Shown here in pieces: positions 17,274 to 26,784 of a stretch of 64,000 nucleotides of DNA. The position numbers and the translations under genes are program-made. The notes below the pieces were generated by a model. It did no database searches. It was not told the DNA's origin and saw nothing but the letters and a program-made list of their open reading frames with translations. Position 1 is the stretch's first letter, and every line of letters begins with the position of its first letter. Where the stretch lies: positions 165,718,394-165,782,393 of the forward strand of contig CP136069.1 in the NCBI GenBank assembly GCA_032622095.1, written 5' to 3'. This DNA is from Siphonodentalium dalli. Lineage: Eukaryota > Mollusca > Scaphopoda > Gadilida > Siphonodentaliidae.

Positions 17274-17648
17274 ATGTTCCCCGTGTATAGAGGCGTACCA
17301 CGGCAATATGGTAATGGTATTGGTTCAATTTTCAAATCAGTTATGAGATCTGCTATACCATTTCTAAAACCGCTTGGTCGGACAGCTTTACAACTTGCGA
17401 AAAAACACACTTTTGGTGTTGCAGATGAAATTATTAATCAAGGTAAAAGTCCGAAAGAAGCGTTGATGTCTGAAGGTAAAAAAGCTTTAAAATCTTTTGG
17501 CACACAAGCTAAAAATCAAATTTTGAACTCGAGAAAAAAACCTAGAAAAAGAGTAGCGACTTCAAAAATGAATCATTCAGCTGTCAAACGCCGAAAAAGT
17601 CAGTCGAAAAATCATCCTAGCAGTCGAGCTCTTGATATTTTTGATTAA
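17274..17648 (+). CDS. Small basic virion protein between capsid genes
   Basis: 124 aa. The N-terminal MFPVYRGVPRQYGNGIGSIF followed by an amphipathic helix (RSAIPFLKPLGRTALQLAKK) is a recurrent arrangement in Polintons and adintoviruses. The C-terminal third is strongly basic (RKKPRKRVATS onward). It is probably an adenovirus-like interior protein (core or membrane-lytic type); which one I cannot say. It lies 5 nt after the penton gene and 2 nt before the major capsid gene. Confidence 0.6.
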   Translation: MFPVYRGVPRQYGNGIGSIFKSVMRSAIPFLKPLGRTALQLAKKHTFGVADEIINQGKSPKEALMSEGKKALKSFGTQAKNQILNSRKKPRKRVATSKMNHSAVKRRKSQSKNHPSSRALDIFD

Positions 17649-17650
17649 TC

Positions 17651-18955
17651 ATGGCACAAATGGTAAATGGATCATGCGAATGCAATAAATCGGAACTTGA
17701 TATAACACATGTTCCACCAACGGTGGCTACAATGTCAGAATCGCAGTGGATCGAAAATCATCCTATTGCACCGCTGAATAATTCTGCTCCGATAGAGTTT
17801 GTCATACCATCTCAAACCGAAAAGTGGACAGATATTAATCAATCTTATCTTTATGTGAAATTCAAAATTACAAAAAAAGATGGAACTAATTTGGTAGCTG
17901 CTACGGAATTAGCACCTGTTAACAATTTCTTTCATAGCATGTTCAGCAGTATCGATGTTTACTTGAACAACAAATTGATAACTTCGAATTCTGACACTTA
18001 CCCATACCGAGCATATTTCGAAAATCTGTTGGGATACTCTCAAGAATATAAAGATAATCAATTAGCAAATTTAGAAATGTGGTATGGCGATACAGCAGAA
18101 CAATTTGAAGAGAGCACCAAAGGTGGTGCTAATGCTGGATTAACTTCTAGAGAAAGTTTGATCACTGGTAGTAAATTTGTTGAACTATGCGGACGCTTAC
18201 ACACCGATCTGTTTCTTCAAGAAAAATATTTACCAAATGGAATTGAAATTCGTATCAGATTAAACAGATCACCATCAAAATTTTGCCTCATTGGCTCCGA
18301 GGATGGACAAATTGTTTTCGAATCAGCAGTGTTCCATGTCAGAGCAGTTAGTCTCTTTCCAGCGGTCTCAAATAAATTAAATCAAGAAATTGCCCAGTCA
18401 AAAATGAAACTACCTATCAGACGAGTAGAAATAAAAACTTTCACAATTAGTACTGGACTTAGATCAAAAATTGAAGACCACTTATTTCAAGGACAATTAC
18501 CAAAGAGACTTTTTATTGCGTTGGTCGAAAATAAAGATATGAATGGAGATTTGGGTACCAATCCATTCCACTTCAAACATTTCAGTTTGAATAAATTGGA
18601 AGTTAGTCAAGACGGTCATACAATACATAACCGTCCATTTGAACCAAACTTCGCAACAAAACAATGTCTCAGATCATATTTATCTTTGTATCAATCTTTA
18701 GGAATGTTTGGTGTTAACAAATCAATTGGCATTAATTTAAAAGAATATATGAATGGTTATTGTTTGTGGGGTTTCGACTTGACACCGGACCAAGGAAGCG
18801 ACGAGGGACATCTACATCCTATAAAGACAGGGAACCTGCGTTTGGAGCTTCAGTTCTTGACAGCTCTCACTACAGCCGTCAACGTTTTGGTGTATGCTGA
18901 ATTCGACAGTGAAATAGAGATCACAGCTTTGAGAGAAGTGCTTACTGACTATTAG
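17651..18955 (+). CDS. PY: Major capsid protein (double jelly-roll)
   Basis: 434 aa. The MSESQWIENHPIAPLNNSAP and PSQTEKWTDINQSYLYVKF segments, together with the later PIRRVEIKTF and RPFEPNF blocks, are those of the Polinton major capsid protein (PY), a double jelly-roll hexon-like protein whose nematode relative is annotated as F54H12.2-like. The length is in the normal range and the frame is open. It is flanked by the small basic gene (2 nt) and the CEGC gene (1 nt), so the cluster is essentially without spacers. Confidence 0.9.
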   Translation: MAQMVNGSCECNKSELDITHVPPTVATMSESQWIENHPIAPLNNSAPIEFVIPSQTEKWTDINQSYLYVKFKITKKDGTNLVAATELAPVNNFFHSMFSSIDVYLNNKLITSNSDTYPYRAYFENLLGYSQEYKDNQLANLEMWYGDTAEQFEESTKGGANAGLTSRESLITGSKFVELCGRLHTDLFLQEKYLPNGIEIRIRLNRSPSKFCLIGSEDGQIVFESAVFHVRAVSLFPAVSNKLNQEIAQSKMKLPIRRVEIKTFTISTGLRSKIEDHLFQGQLPKRLFIALVENKDMNGDLGTNPFHFKHFSLNKLEVSQDGHTIHNRPFEPNFATKQCLRSYLSLYQSLGMFGVNKSIGINLKEYMNGYCLWGFDLTPDQGSDEGHLHPIKTGNLRLELQFLTALTTAVNVLVYAEFDSEIEITALREVLTDY

Positions 18956-18956
18956 G

Positions 18957-19415
18957 ATGGAGTTCACAACACAGCTATGGAACTACTATGAAGAATACCG
19001 ACGTTCACAACACGTTGCTCCGAGATTAAAACTGATCTTGGACACACTCAACAACGCTACGATTGAAGAACTACAAGAAATTATTCGCAAGGAAGTGTCA
19101 GCAAACTGTGAAGGATGTAAAATAGAACATCCTAGTCAACGTGAACATGTTCTGTGTTTGTTCTCTACAACTGATGATTGGACAAACCAGTTTATCGACT
19201 TAGCGCTGATTAAAATTGACATATACAATGTTATGGAAAGATGGTTCCCGAAGCTGATGGAGTTAAACCCACACTGCAAGGAGAAGTTCGAAGCATACCT
19301 TATGTGGGATCATCTGAGAAACAGTTTGGAGCTCAACCGCAAAAAATTCGATGCAGAGTGGACTCTGATGTGGTCACAGCGAGTCAAAGAGAATTACAAC
19401 GATGCAGACAGCTGA
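18957..19415 (+). CDS. Conserved Polinton protein with CXXC/HPSQ motif
   Basis: 152 aa, with a possible metal site C51, C54 (CEGCKIEHPSQ), H64 and C67. The rest is helical and acidic. I recall similar Cys/His arrangements in unnamed Polinton/adintovirus genes next to the capsid and protease genes, but no function is known to me. It begins 1 nt after the capsid stop and its last 14 nt overlap the protease start. Confidence 0.6.
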   Translation: MEFTTQLWNYYEEYRRSQHVAPRLKLILDTLNNATIEELQEIIRKEVSANCEGCKIEHPSQREHVLCLFSTTDDWTNQFIDLALIKIDIYNVMERWFPKLMELNPHCKEKFEAYLMWDHLRNSLELNRKKFDAEWTLMWSQRVKENYNDADS

Positions 19416-19875
19416 ACTTCAATATATTCTGGACAATTCCTGGTTGTGTAAACTTAACACACATGTTTGTGCTAGAGATCTGTTACCAGAGAAGAAACCA
19501 CAGCATATTCAAGCATATATTGTGAACACGCACTCATCGGATCAGCCAGGAGAACACTGGACATTGATGTTATTCAAGGGAAGATCAGCTGTATACTTCG
19601 ACTCATTTGGACTACCACCACCGAGACGATATATGTTACCATTCATAAAAAGGAACTCATCAGCATGGACTATGAATACAACACGATATCAACATCGTGC
19701 GACAAATGTGTGTGGATTATATTGTATATTCGCACTCCACCACATGATGAAAGGAAAGAGGATGAAAATATTATTCAATTCTCGGGATTTCTTCAAGAAT
19801 GACAGAACAATAGTTCGATGGTTTGGAAAGCACTATGGTCGATTATACAGAAAAGCAAATTTGCTGTTGAATTAA
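19402..19875 (+). CDS. PRO: Adenain-like maturation cysteine protease
   Basis: 157 aa. The adenain (C5/ULP1-type) site is complete: H52 (GEHWTLM), D67 (YFDSFG), Q97 (RYQH) and C104 (VCGLYC). In adenoviruses and Polintons this enzyme cleaves virion precursors during maturation, so the small basic proteins upstream are likely substrates. It is the last gene before the right terminal repeat and overlaps the preceding gene by 14 nt. Confidence 0.9.
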   Translation: MQTAELQYILDNSWLCKLNTHVCARDLLPEKKPQHIQAYIVNTHSSDQPGEHWTLMLFKGRSAVYFDSFGLPPPRRYMLPFIKRNSSAWTMNTTRYQHRATNVCGLYCIFALHHMMKGKRMKILFNSRDFFKNDRTIVRWFGKHYGRLYRKANLLLN

Positions 19876-20260
19876 ACTTCACCAGGACATCGACGGCTGA
19901 TATACATACAACGCAAAGAAGACGACGACCAGATAACAACGAATGTGTCAACAACTCCACAAAATAGACTCTTTTGTTATTGATTCAGCGTAGGATGTTG
20001 TAGGATGTTGTAGGATGTTCAATTAAGTTTCTTCAAATCTGAGACCTTGTTTTGTACATAAATTATTGTTCTTTGTTAATATTATTGATGTATAATAATA
20101 TATTATTGTTCATTGTTCTTGTTCTTGTTTTTGAAAAATAAATGATAAATTTCAACAAAATCGTTTTCACTGTAGGATCCCCACCAATTGATTCTGTTCG
20201 TGTCGATGTGTCATCTCTGGTCAGAATTATACAAACTTTAAAATTAGTAATGAAAAAAAG
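19876..20260 (+). other. Non-coding end of the late cluster with poly(A) signal
   Basis: There is no gene. Three tandem copies of a 10-bp GTAGGATGTT unit lie at about 19990-20020. AATAAA at 20137-20142 is the first good poly(A) signal after the protease and could end a rightward late transcript just before the terminal repeat. TAATAATATATTATT around 20090-20107 is a small palindrome. Confidence 0.5.
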
Positions 20261-20702
20261 TCTAAGTCCATTTTCATTTTTTCCGATCAGAAATATCACA
20301 TCAATGACAGGAATATCTATCCTCAGGGGGGAACTATGGCCCAGTACCCCCCAGTGGGGGGCACTATGGCCCAGTACCCCCCAGTGGGGGGCACTATGGC
20401 CCAGTACCCCCCAGTGGGGGGCACTATGGCCCAGTACCCCCCAGTGGGGGGCACTATGGCCCAGTATCGAATACTGGACCATAGATCGTCCAGTATTCGA
20501 TACTGGGCCATAGTGCCCCCACTGGGGGGGCACTATGGCCCAGTATCGAATACTGGACGATCTATGGTCCAGTATTCGATACTGGGCCATAGTGCCCCCC
20601 ACTGGGGGGTACTGGGCCATAGTGCCCCCCACTGGGGGGTACTGGGCCATAGTGCCCCCCACTGGGGGGTACTGGGCCATAGTGCCCCCCATTACTACTA
20701 CT
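20261..20702 (-). repeat. Right terminal inverted repeat of the Polinton
   Basis: The reverse complement of 3376-3841, with the same 30-bp units, the same two palindromic cores (about 20450-20600) and the terminal AGTAGTAGTAATGGGGGG read outward-in. It differs from the left end by unit number at some positions and one extra AGT. The high similarity supports a recent or active element. Confidence 0.92.
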
Positions 20703-20708
20703 TATGTG
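20703..20708 (+). repeat. Right target site duplication TATGTG
   Basis: Matches 3370-3375 and lies directly after the right terminal repeat. Confidence 0.85.
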
Positions 20709-20887
20709 GCACCGATGGATATAGATAAATAAAATTGGGAGCTCAGCTTTGAGTTAAAAGTGCTGAACCCCAAAATTGGGGTTCATGCCCTCAAAAATGG
20801 ACTTTTTTTGGTTTTTGGCAATTATCTTAAAAACCATTGACTTTTGGATATGAAAATGTATTACTGACCCCCCATAATGTGGCCATT
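20709..20887 (+). repeat. Host repeat, right half after the Polinton
   Basis: The reverse complement of 1-178. Its last ~70 bp also match 3238-3312 directly, so the repeat itself appears to be tandem or to carry short direct ends. Confidence 0.8.
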
Positions 20888-21142
20888 CCGCACATTGTGA
20901 GTGGTCACCCGACCCCCTATGTCCAACGGTTCTGGAGATATAGTCACGACGGGTGGTAGTACTTCACGCAAAAAGGGTCGTGGCCATTTGACCCATTTCG
21001 CCGTCGATGGGAAATGTGTTACCAACCAAATATTGTTCGTGTACCTTCAATTAGTGGATTCATGAAGAGTTTTGCTCTGGACATACAAGTGCATACAAAA
21101 CCACCATGAGCTACTAGAGTAAATTGATTTTAGAGTTATCCA

Positions 21143-21361
21143 TCTTCATCGACAATTTGGTCCGAGACCGTCTTCTCGTCGATCGTTTACAGGGCCACTA
21201 GAAAATTATCCGTGGTGAAAAATAAAGATTTAAAAAATCTATATCTGATCACTCTGAACTTTGATGGGTGGGTTCTTCGACTCGAATTAAATGTGTTTGA
21301 CCCCTGAAGCCAAGGAAAGAGTAATTTGCGAGCGCTAATTCGGATTATGCATCTTTAAAGT
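21143..21361 (+). repeat. Dispersed ~200-bp repeat, family A
   Basis: It ends in CGGATTATGCATCTTTAAA. Related copies lie at 35240-35446 (same strand), 39757-39925 and 59460-59583 (opposite strand). All share a GGTGAAAAATAA block, a TCGACTCGA block and an AAGCCAAGGAAA block in order. It is probably a SINE or MITE of the host; no termini were defined. Confidence 0.7.
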
Positions 21362-21599
21362 GGAAAAACGGTCGACTCTTGGCGTCTTGCTACCGAGCGA
21401 CATATGTTACACTAAATACTGATTGAAACTTAAATTATCTGAACCTATTTTCGGTATGGCCTGATCCGCGTGACGCACTCTCAAACACCCTATAGCCACG
21501 TTCCTGTTGATAACCCGGAACAATGGTATGTGTCGCACGTGCCACGGTATAGCGAAGGCAGAAAAGTAAGTTTCACCACTGATGCAATTTGTTGACAAT

Positions 21600-23260
21600 A
21601 ATTATTGTCCACCATCTATATCTATATTTGCGAATTGCGAATCTCTGGCTGTCTGTCTGTCCGTGTTCTATAGAAATTCACGGGGGACCATCTATAGATG
21701 GTACCAAATGGATATAACAGGGGTAACTTTTACGAGGAAGATAATGGTGCAGGTCAAACTACGTGCAGCGCCCTCTACGTTAGCACTACGAAGCGATGGG
21801 AGATAACTCTGTCTGGAGTTTGGATGCAGGTTAGAATTTTCTAAAGTGACGCTGATGTTGTCAGGGGCAGGACATGGGGAGGGGCAGCAAACAATATTGT
21901 CGCTTATATTTGCTAATGCCTGTCTGTCTGTGTTCTATATAATTTCACGCAGGGGCCATATATATGGCACCAAAGGGATCAAAAAGGAGTATTTTTTTGC
22001 GAGGAAGACAATGGTGCAGGTTAAATGTTCTAAAGTAACGCTGTTGGTGTCAGGAGCAGCAAAGGGGAGGGCCAGCAAAAATGATGAAATATTTCTTTCG
22101 CCGATTTCCACCAAACTTATAGATAATCATCTCCATGGTATGGCTCTGCTCGAGTCAGCAGGGCACGGAGGGGAGAGGGGCACCAACATTGATAGCGCCG
22201 ATTCCACAAATTGATGCATACTCTTCTCCATGATACGAGGAACTAACCGTGTAATTTAAAGACGCCAGATTGGTGCCGTTTTGGGTGAGAGTTGGGGTGG
22301 CACTAAATTTGATAAGAATTTGTTTAGTTGCCGATTACCATCAAACATATACATAATCATCTCTACGATAGCATGAGTCTAATGGACGTGGTTTAGATAT
22401 GCCAAACTTGGCGGCGTTCGAGTCATTAACGGAGAGGGAAGGGACACCAAAGCTGATACAAATATGTTTAGCACTATAAATTCCACCAAATTCATACACA
22501 TTCTTCTCCAATGATATACGATGAATCAAATCGTGTGTGTTCAAGACGCCACATGTGGTGTCGTTTGGTTCAGGAATGCAGAGAGGATGGGGCAACAACA
22601 TTGCCAATGTTCAAAGAACTGCACTGGCTACCAATTCAAGCCCGCATTGACTATAAAATTGCTGTCTTATGTTGTAAGAAATTTGACTGTCTCTCGCCCC
22701 TCCCTGTATATATCGAATCTCTTCTTTCATGCTATGTACCTGGTAAACCAGGCTTAAGGTCAGCTGATAAAATATTACTTGCTGTCCCCAAACGTGACCT
22801 TGTTAATTATGGTCGACGATCTTTTGAATGCTACGGCCCAAACCTTTGGAATTCACTCCCGCTTACACTTAGGAATTTTGCTACTTTGGAATCTTTCAAA
22901 ACAGAACTCAAAACGTATCTGTTTAAACTTCACTATGGCAACGACGACGACCAAAGCTGAGCACACATTTCCTGCATTGTTTTTATACAATACACACAGC
23001 CTTCATCCTGATTTGTATATGAATTGTTTGATTTATTTCATTGTAGTTATTGTTTGTGTGTACATGCGTATATGTGTTTAAATGTGCTGGAGCTCGGTCA
23101 TCTGTTGTATCATTGAGCGCTTTGGGCCTCATGGGATAAGGCGCTTTAAAAATGCTATACATTATTATTTATTAATAATATTTTAGTCGCCGATATCCAC
23201 CAAAGTTATATATAACTATAGTCATCTCCATAATTCGTTCTAAGGAGTTTTTGGCGTTCA
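21600..23260 (+). repeat. Diverged tandem satellite, ~200-300-bp period
   Basis: The phrase TTCCACCAAACTTATA-N-ATAATCATCTCCATG recurs in worn form at about 21607, 22105, 22332, 22480 and 23190. Other shared pieces include GTGCAGGTCAAA and GGAGGGGCAGCA. It is an old satellite, interrupted by the LINE fragment at 22575-23190. Open frames in it are not genes. Confidence 0.55.
22575..23190 (+). pseudogene. 5'-truncated LINE (CR1/L2/Jockey-type), C-terminus and 3' UTR
   Basis: From about 22592 to the stop at 22960 the frame reads ELHWLPIQARIDYKIAV, later VPKRDLVNYGRRSFECYGPN, LWNSLPLTLR and FKTELKTYLF. This is the well-known C-terminal end of reverse transcriptases of the CR1/L2/Jockey group. The 3' UTR ends in GCGCTTTGGGCCTCATGGGA, then GGCGCTTTAAAAATGCTATA and a TTATTATT tail, typical of L2-like 3' ends. 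It lacks all catalytic domains, so it is a dead-on-arrival copy. Confidence 0.8.
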
Positions 23261-24306
23261 AATTTAACAACCTCGACACACGATGATCGAATTAAATCCA
23301 TTGAACAATTATATCTTCTCAGCTGTCATATGTATATATGTGGACGGAAATCAGGGCATTCATGTAGTTAGCTAGCAAAAGCATATACATAGAAGAAAGC
23401 ACTACAAGTATATTAAAAGTATATTTACCATTCTATTTAAGAGATACAGATATACATATATGAGGGACATTGAACCGTCAGAGGGTGCCATGTTAGAATG
23501 GCTCATTTATTATAATACAACTGAGTCTGTCCCATTCAAGTGATTTTCCACCAAAAAAAAAATACAATTTGTCAAAAGAGAAGGAAATGTATAGAAGGTC
23601 TGTTAAAAATAGTGGTCACAGTGTGCAGTGAAATATAGTTACATCTGAGATAAAAGAGAGCCAGTAGCACATGGTTTTTCAGAATCCTCCAATACTGGCA
23701 TCTGACAAGGGTAAACATTCCATGTTATACCATTTGAAAGAGGGAGGCTCCAAAACACTGTATTATCAACTTGTCCGGTGAAATAAACTGTGAAAATGTT
23801 GTTTTTGTCAAGGTACCGACGTGCTTTATTTTGATATGGTCTGTACTGCAAATTTATTATTCCCAAATGGAAGGGGAATAATTCTATATCATAGTTTATT
23901 TATGATGCATTGCGTGGTAAATAAAGGGGGAAGTATTGGGTGATTATGAGAATCTTTATCACTTGGTGGACACTCCTATAGGCCACAGCTGTCCCGTATT
24001 CTGGTGGAATATATATTTTTTGGTTCCTCTTCCTGTATAATGTGGAATATGTTGTGTATAATGTGATTTGGACATTCGAAAATTAAGTGGGCCCTTAAAG
24101 GAACTATTATAAGTTGATACACTCGCATGTTAATTTATATGAATTAAATGCATGTTTATCCAGCCGATACGCACACGATTGGATAGGGACAGATACTTAA
24201 TCGGGGCTCACGATTAGATAGCGATTGCTATTAAACCGCAATGACACGTGGTGCCACGCGAGGTTAGGATTAATGCTAGGATTGTCGTTAACTAATTGTG
24301 TGCATA
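23261..24306. other. No feature recognised
   Basis: AT-rich host sequence; no reading frame, RNA gene or repeat that I can support. Confidence 0.4.
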
Positions 24307-25661
24307 TTAAACCCCTGTAACACTCAGCTGCGATCAGGCCGGCGCTTGCATTGCGCTGAAAAATTATCAAAGCGCCAAGCTAAACGCATTAAGGTATCCA
24401 AGAACCGATTGATGACGCAGATGACACTGGCTAGGACGGGAGAGGGTCCCCGTGATCGCCCCTGAGTGCCAGAGCGCCGCGCTTGTTTTGTGCATGCACA
24501 AAACAATCGCAGAGGTTCGTCGTTTTGACCAGGGCGCACTACTGTCGCCGTGACAGCGAAAAGCCAGCGACGTGAGCGTCCCGTTGACGTAGCAAGGGTG
24601 CATACAAGCTACTCGTGGTCGCAGTAAGAAACCAATCTTGTCCTCTGCAACTGAAGTAAGCTTAAAACCCCTGTCACACTCCGCTGCGATCAGGCCGGCG
24701 CTTGCATTGCGCTGAAAAAGTACCAAAATATGAGTATCACGCAGGAGGAGCGCTGAAAACTATGCCGCTTATCACGTTTTTATTGCGCTCTTATTACGAC
24801 CCATTGCGTTTCTACTTTGTCAAGTCGCACGCTCTCACGCGCTCTGATTGTGCTTCCTCTAAGCTATAAACGTCCTTATTGCGTCCAAGCCGCTGTCAGT
24901 GTGTTGCTTGTACGTTCTCAATAAGTTTGCAAAACGTTCTCTATGTGGGCGCAGAGTATAAATAGCACCTCCTGCGTGCTCCAGTCATAGTCAGTTTTTA
25001 GGTTGTGGGAATATACCCAACAATCCACAGTACACTAGTTGACGCTTGTTTTGTACATGCACAAAACAAGCGCGGCGCTCTGGCGCTCAGGGGCGATCAT
25101 GGGGACCCTCTCCCGTCCTAGCCAGTTTCAACTGCGTCACCAATCGGTTCTTGGATACCTTAATGCGTTTAGCCTGGCGCTTTGATACCTTTTCAGCGCA
25201 AGCGCCGGCCTGATCGCAATGGAGTGTGACAGTGGTTTAATCAGACAACTAGTGGACAACTAGTCTACTGTGGATTGTTGGGTATATTCCCACAACCTAA
25301 AGACTGACTATGACTGGAGCACGCATGAGGCGCTAGTATACTCTCCGCGCCCACGCAGAGAACGTTTTGCAAACTTATTGAGAACGTACTAGCAACACAG
25401 TGACAGCTACTTGGACGCAATACGGACGTTTATAGCGTAGAGGAAGCACAGTGATAGCACGTGGGAGCGTGAGACAAACTAGGAACGCAATGGGTCGTAA
25501 TAAGAGCGCAATAAAAACGTGGTAAACGGAATAGGAGCATACCTTGTTTTTTAAATTTTGGACAGTTTTCCGCGCTCCTCCTGCGTGTTACTCATATTTT
25601 GGTACTTTTCAGCGCAATGCAAGCGCCGGCCTGATCGCAGCGGAGTGTGACAGGGGCTTTA
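24307..25661. mobile_element. Two interlocked TIR (foldback) elements
   Basis: Four copies of one terminus (CCCTGTCACACTCCGCTGCG then the ATCAGGCCGGCGCTTGCA block) occur: outward-left ones at 24309 and 24662, inverted ones ending at 25239 and 25661. The segment inside the first (24340-24500) pairs with 25048-25200. The segment inside the second (24700-25020) pairs with 25250-25610. The order is a, b, a-inverted, b-inverted, not nested. A palindrome around TTGTGCATGCACAA lies in arm a. No coding region was seen; the bordering bases resemble TTAA/TTTA. Confidence 0.7.
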
Positions 25662-25663
25662 GG

Positions 25664-26470
25664 TGGTTTATCTCAGCAGCTCAACGTACCAAATGAACCT
25701 TTTGCAGTGAACTCCGATGTGATATGTTCAATAATTATATCGCTGACAGCCCCGCATGCTCATGTGGAAATAGATCTGAAGACGCATATCACTATTTATT
25801 CATGTGCCCATTGTACCAACGTGAGCGCTCAGTTCTCTTTGAGAAACTAGACCGCGTAAATCTCAAAGTAAGCCATATTTCAGAACTCATGTGTGGATTA
25901 CCTTATCTCTCGTCCCAACAAAATATGAAACTATTTTCCATCACACAGCAATATATTGCAGCGACTAAGCGTTTTGACCCCTAATGATTATATTTATCTT
26001 ATTTGCGAAGCTATACTTGCTTCCGGAATTTCAACTTTTACCTCACAAGTGGACAAACCTCCCATTCAAACATCTCATTCTGATTTATCATCTGTATTGC
26101 CTTCCAGAGCACAACAATAACAAAATAGAGAACGAATCAAGTGTACCATTATATTTTACAACCAACACAAAAGTGCTTAGAATAGATAATATATTGGCAC
26201 TTGTCAATCATTCCAACATTAATAAAATAGTGACATTCTTCAAATACAAATTTTCTCACAGATAAGAAGCAATCTCATGTTGGATCATCTCTGGAAGGCG
26301 CTACTCATTATATCTCCCATAACTTCTCACCATGTAAATAAGTTTGTACCGTCATCTTGATCACATGTGTGTTAAAATATTGTATTAGGAGAGGGGCTTC
26401 ATAAGTTGCAAAAACTTGTGCCCCAATCCCTTTTGTATATTTTGCAAATAAAATATGTTTCAAGTCAAGT
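25664..26470 (+). pseudogene. 5'-truncated LINE, C-terminal zinc-finger end and 3' UTR
   Basis: The frame 25724-25984 (86 codons) reads SPACSCGNRSEDAYHYLFMC then PLYQRERSVLF. This is the CX1C...H...C motif that follows the reverse transcriptase in several LINE clades. It is open at its 5' side only to a stop near 25694. The 3' UTR ends with GCAAATAAAATATGTTTCAA and short direct repeats (TCAAG). It starts immediately after the right TIR of the preceding element. Confidence 0.65.
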
Positions 26471-26784
26471 CACCTTTATGTGAACGTGAAATATTTAACA
26501 TCGCGAGTTGAGTATATATCAACCGCTCCCGAGACTAAAACCAACGGTTTGATGGGTCCAGGCAGACTCATTTGATCAATATAGCGGCGAGCGACATTCT
26601 TAACTATACCATGTTAACCGTGAGGACATTTATCATCAAATTTTACCATAGAAATGCAGCATACCGATTATGACAACGTTACTGTGGTACGTGTGAAACC
26701 TGGCAAAGATAAACCAGGCATCATATACACACGGGTATATCGGCACACGCTTAGCGCAATGATGTCGATGTCAATGCCAGAACT

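Larger units (their letters stand above)
3376..20702 (+). mobile_element. Complete Maverick/Polinton (adintovirus-like) element
   Basis: A 17,327-bp element bounded by inverted repeats that start AGTAGTAATGGGGGG (the right end has one extra AGT) and by a 6-bp duplication. It encodes the full Polinton core: protein-primed family B polymerase, retrovirus-like integrase with chromodomain, FtsK/HerA ATPase, adenain-like protease, and minor and major jelly-roll capsid proteins. It adds about ten accessory proteins. All core frames are open, and the target duplication is perfect, which suggests a recent insertion. The only break seen is near 12450. Polintons with capsid genes are thought to be able to form virions; that is known of the group and not shown here. 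Confidence 0.95.
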
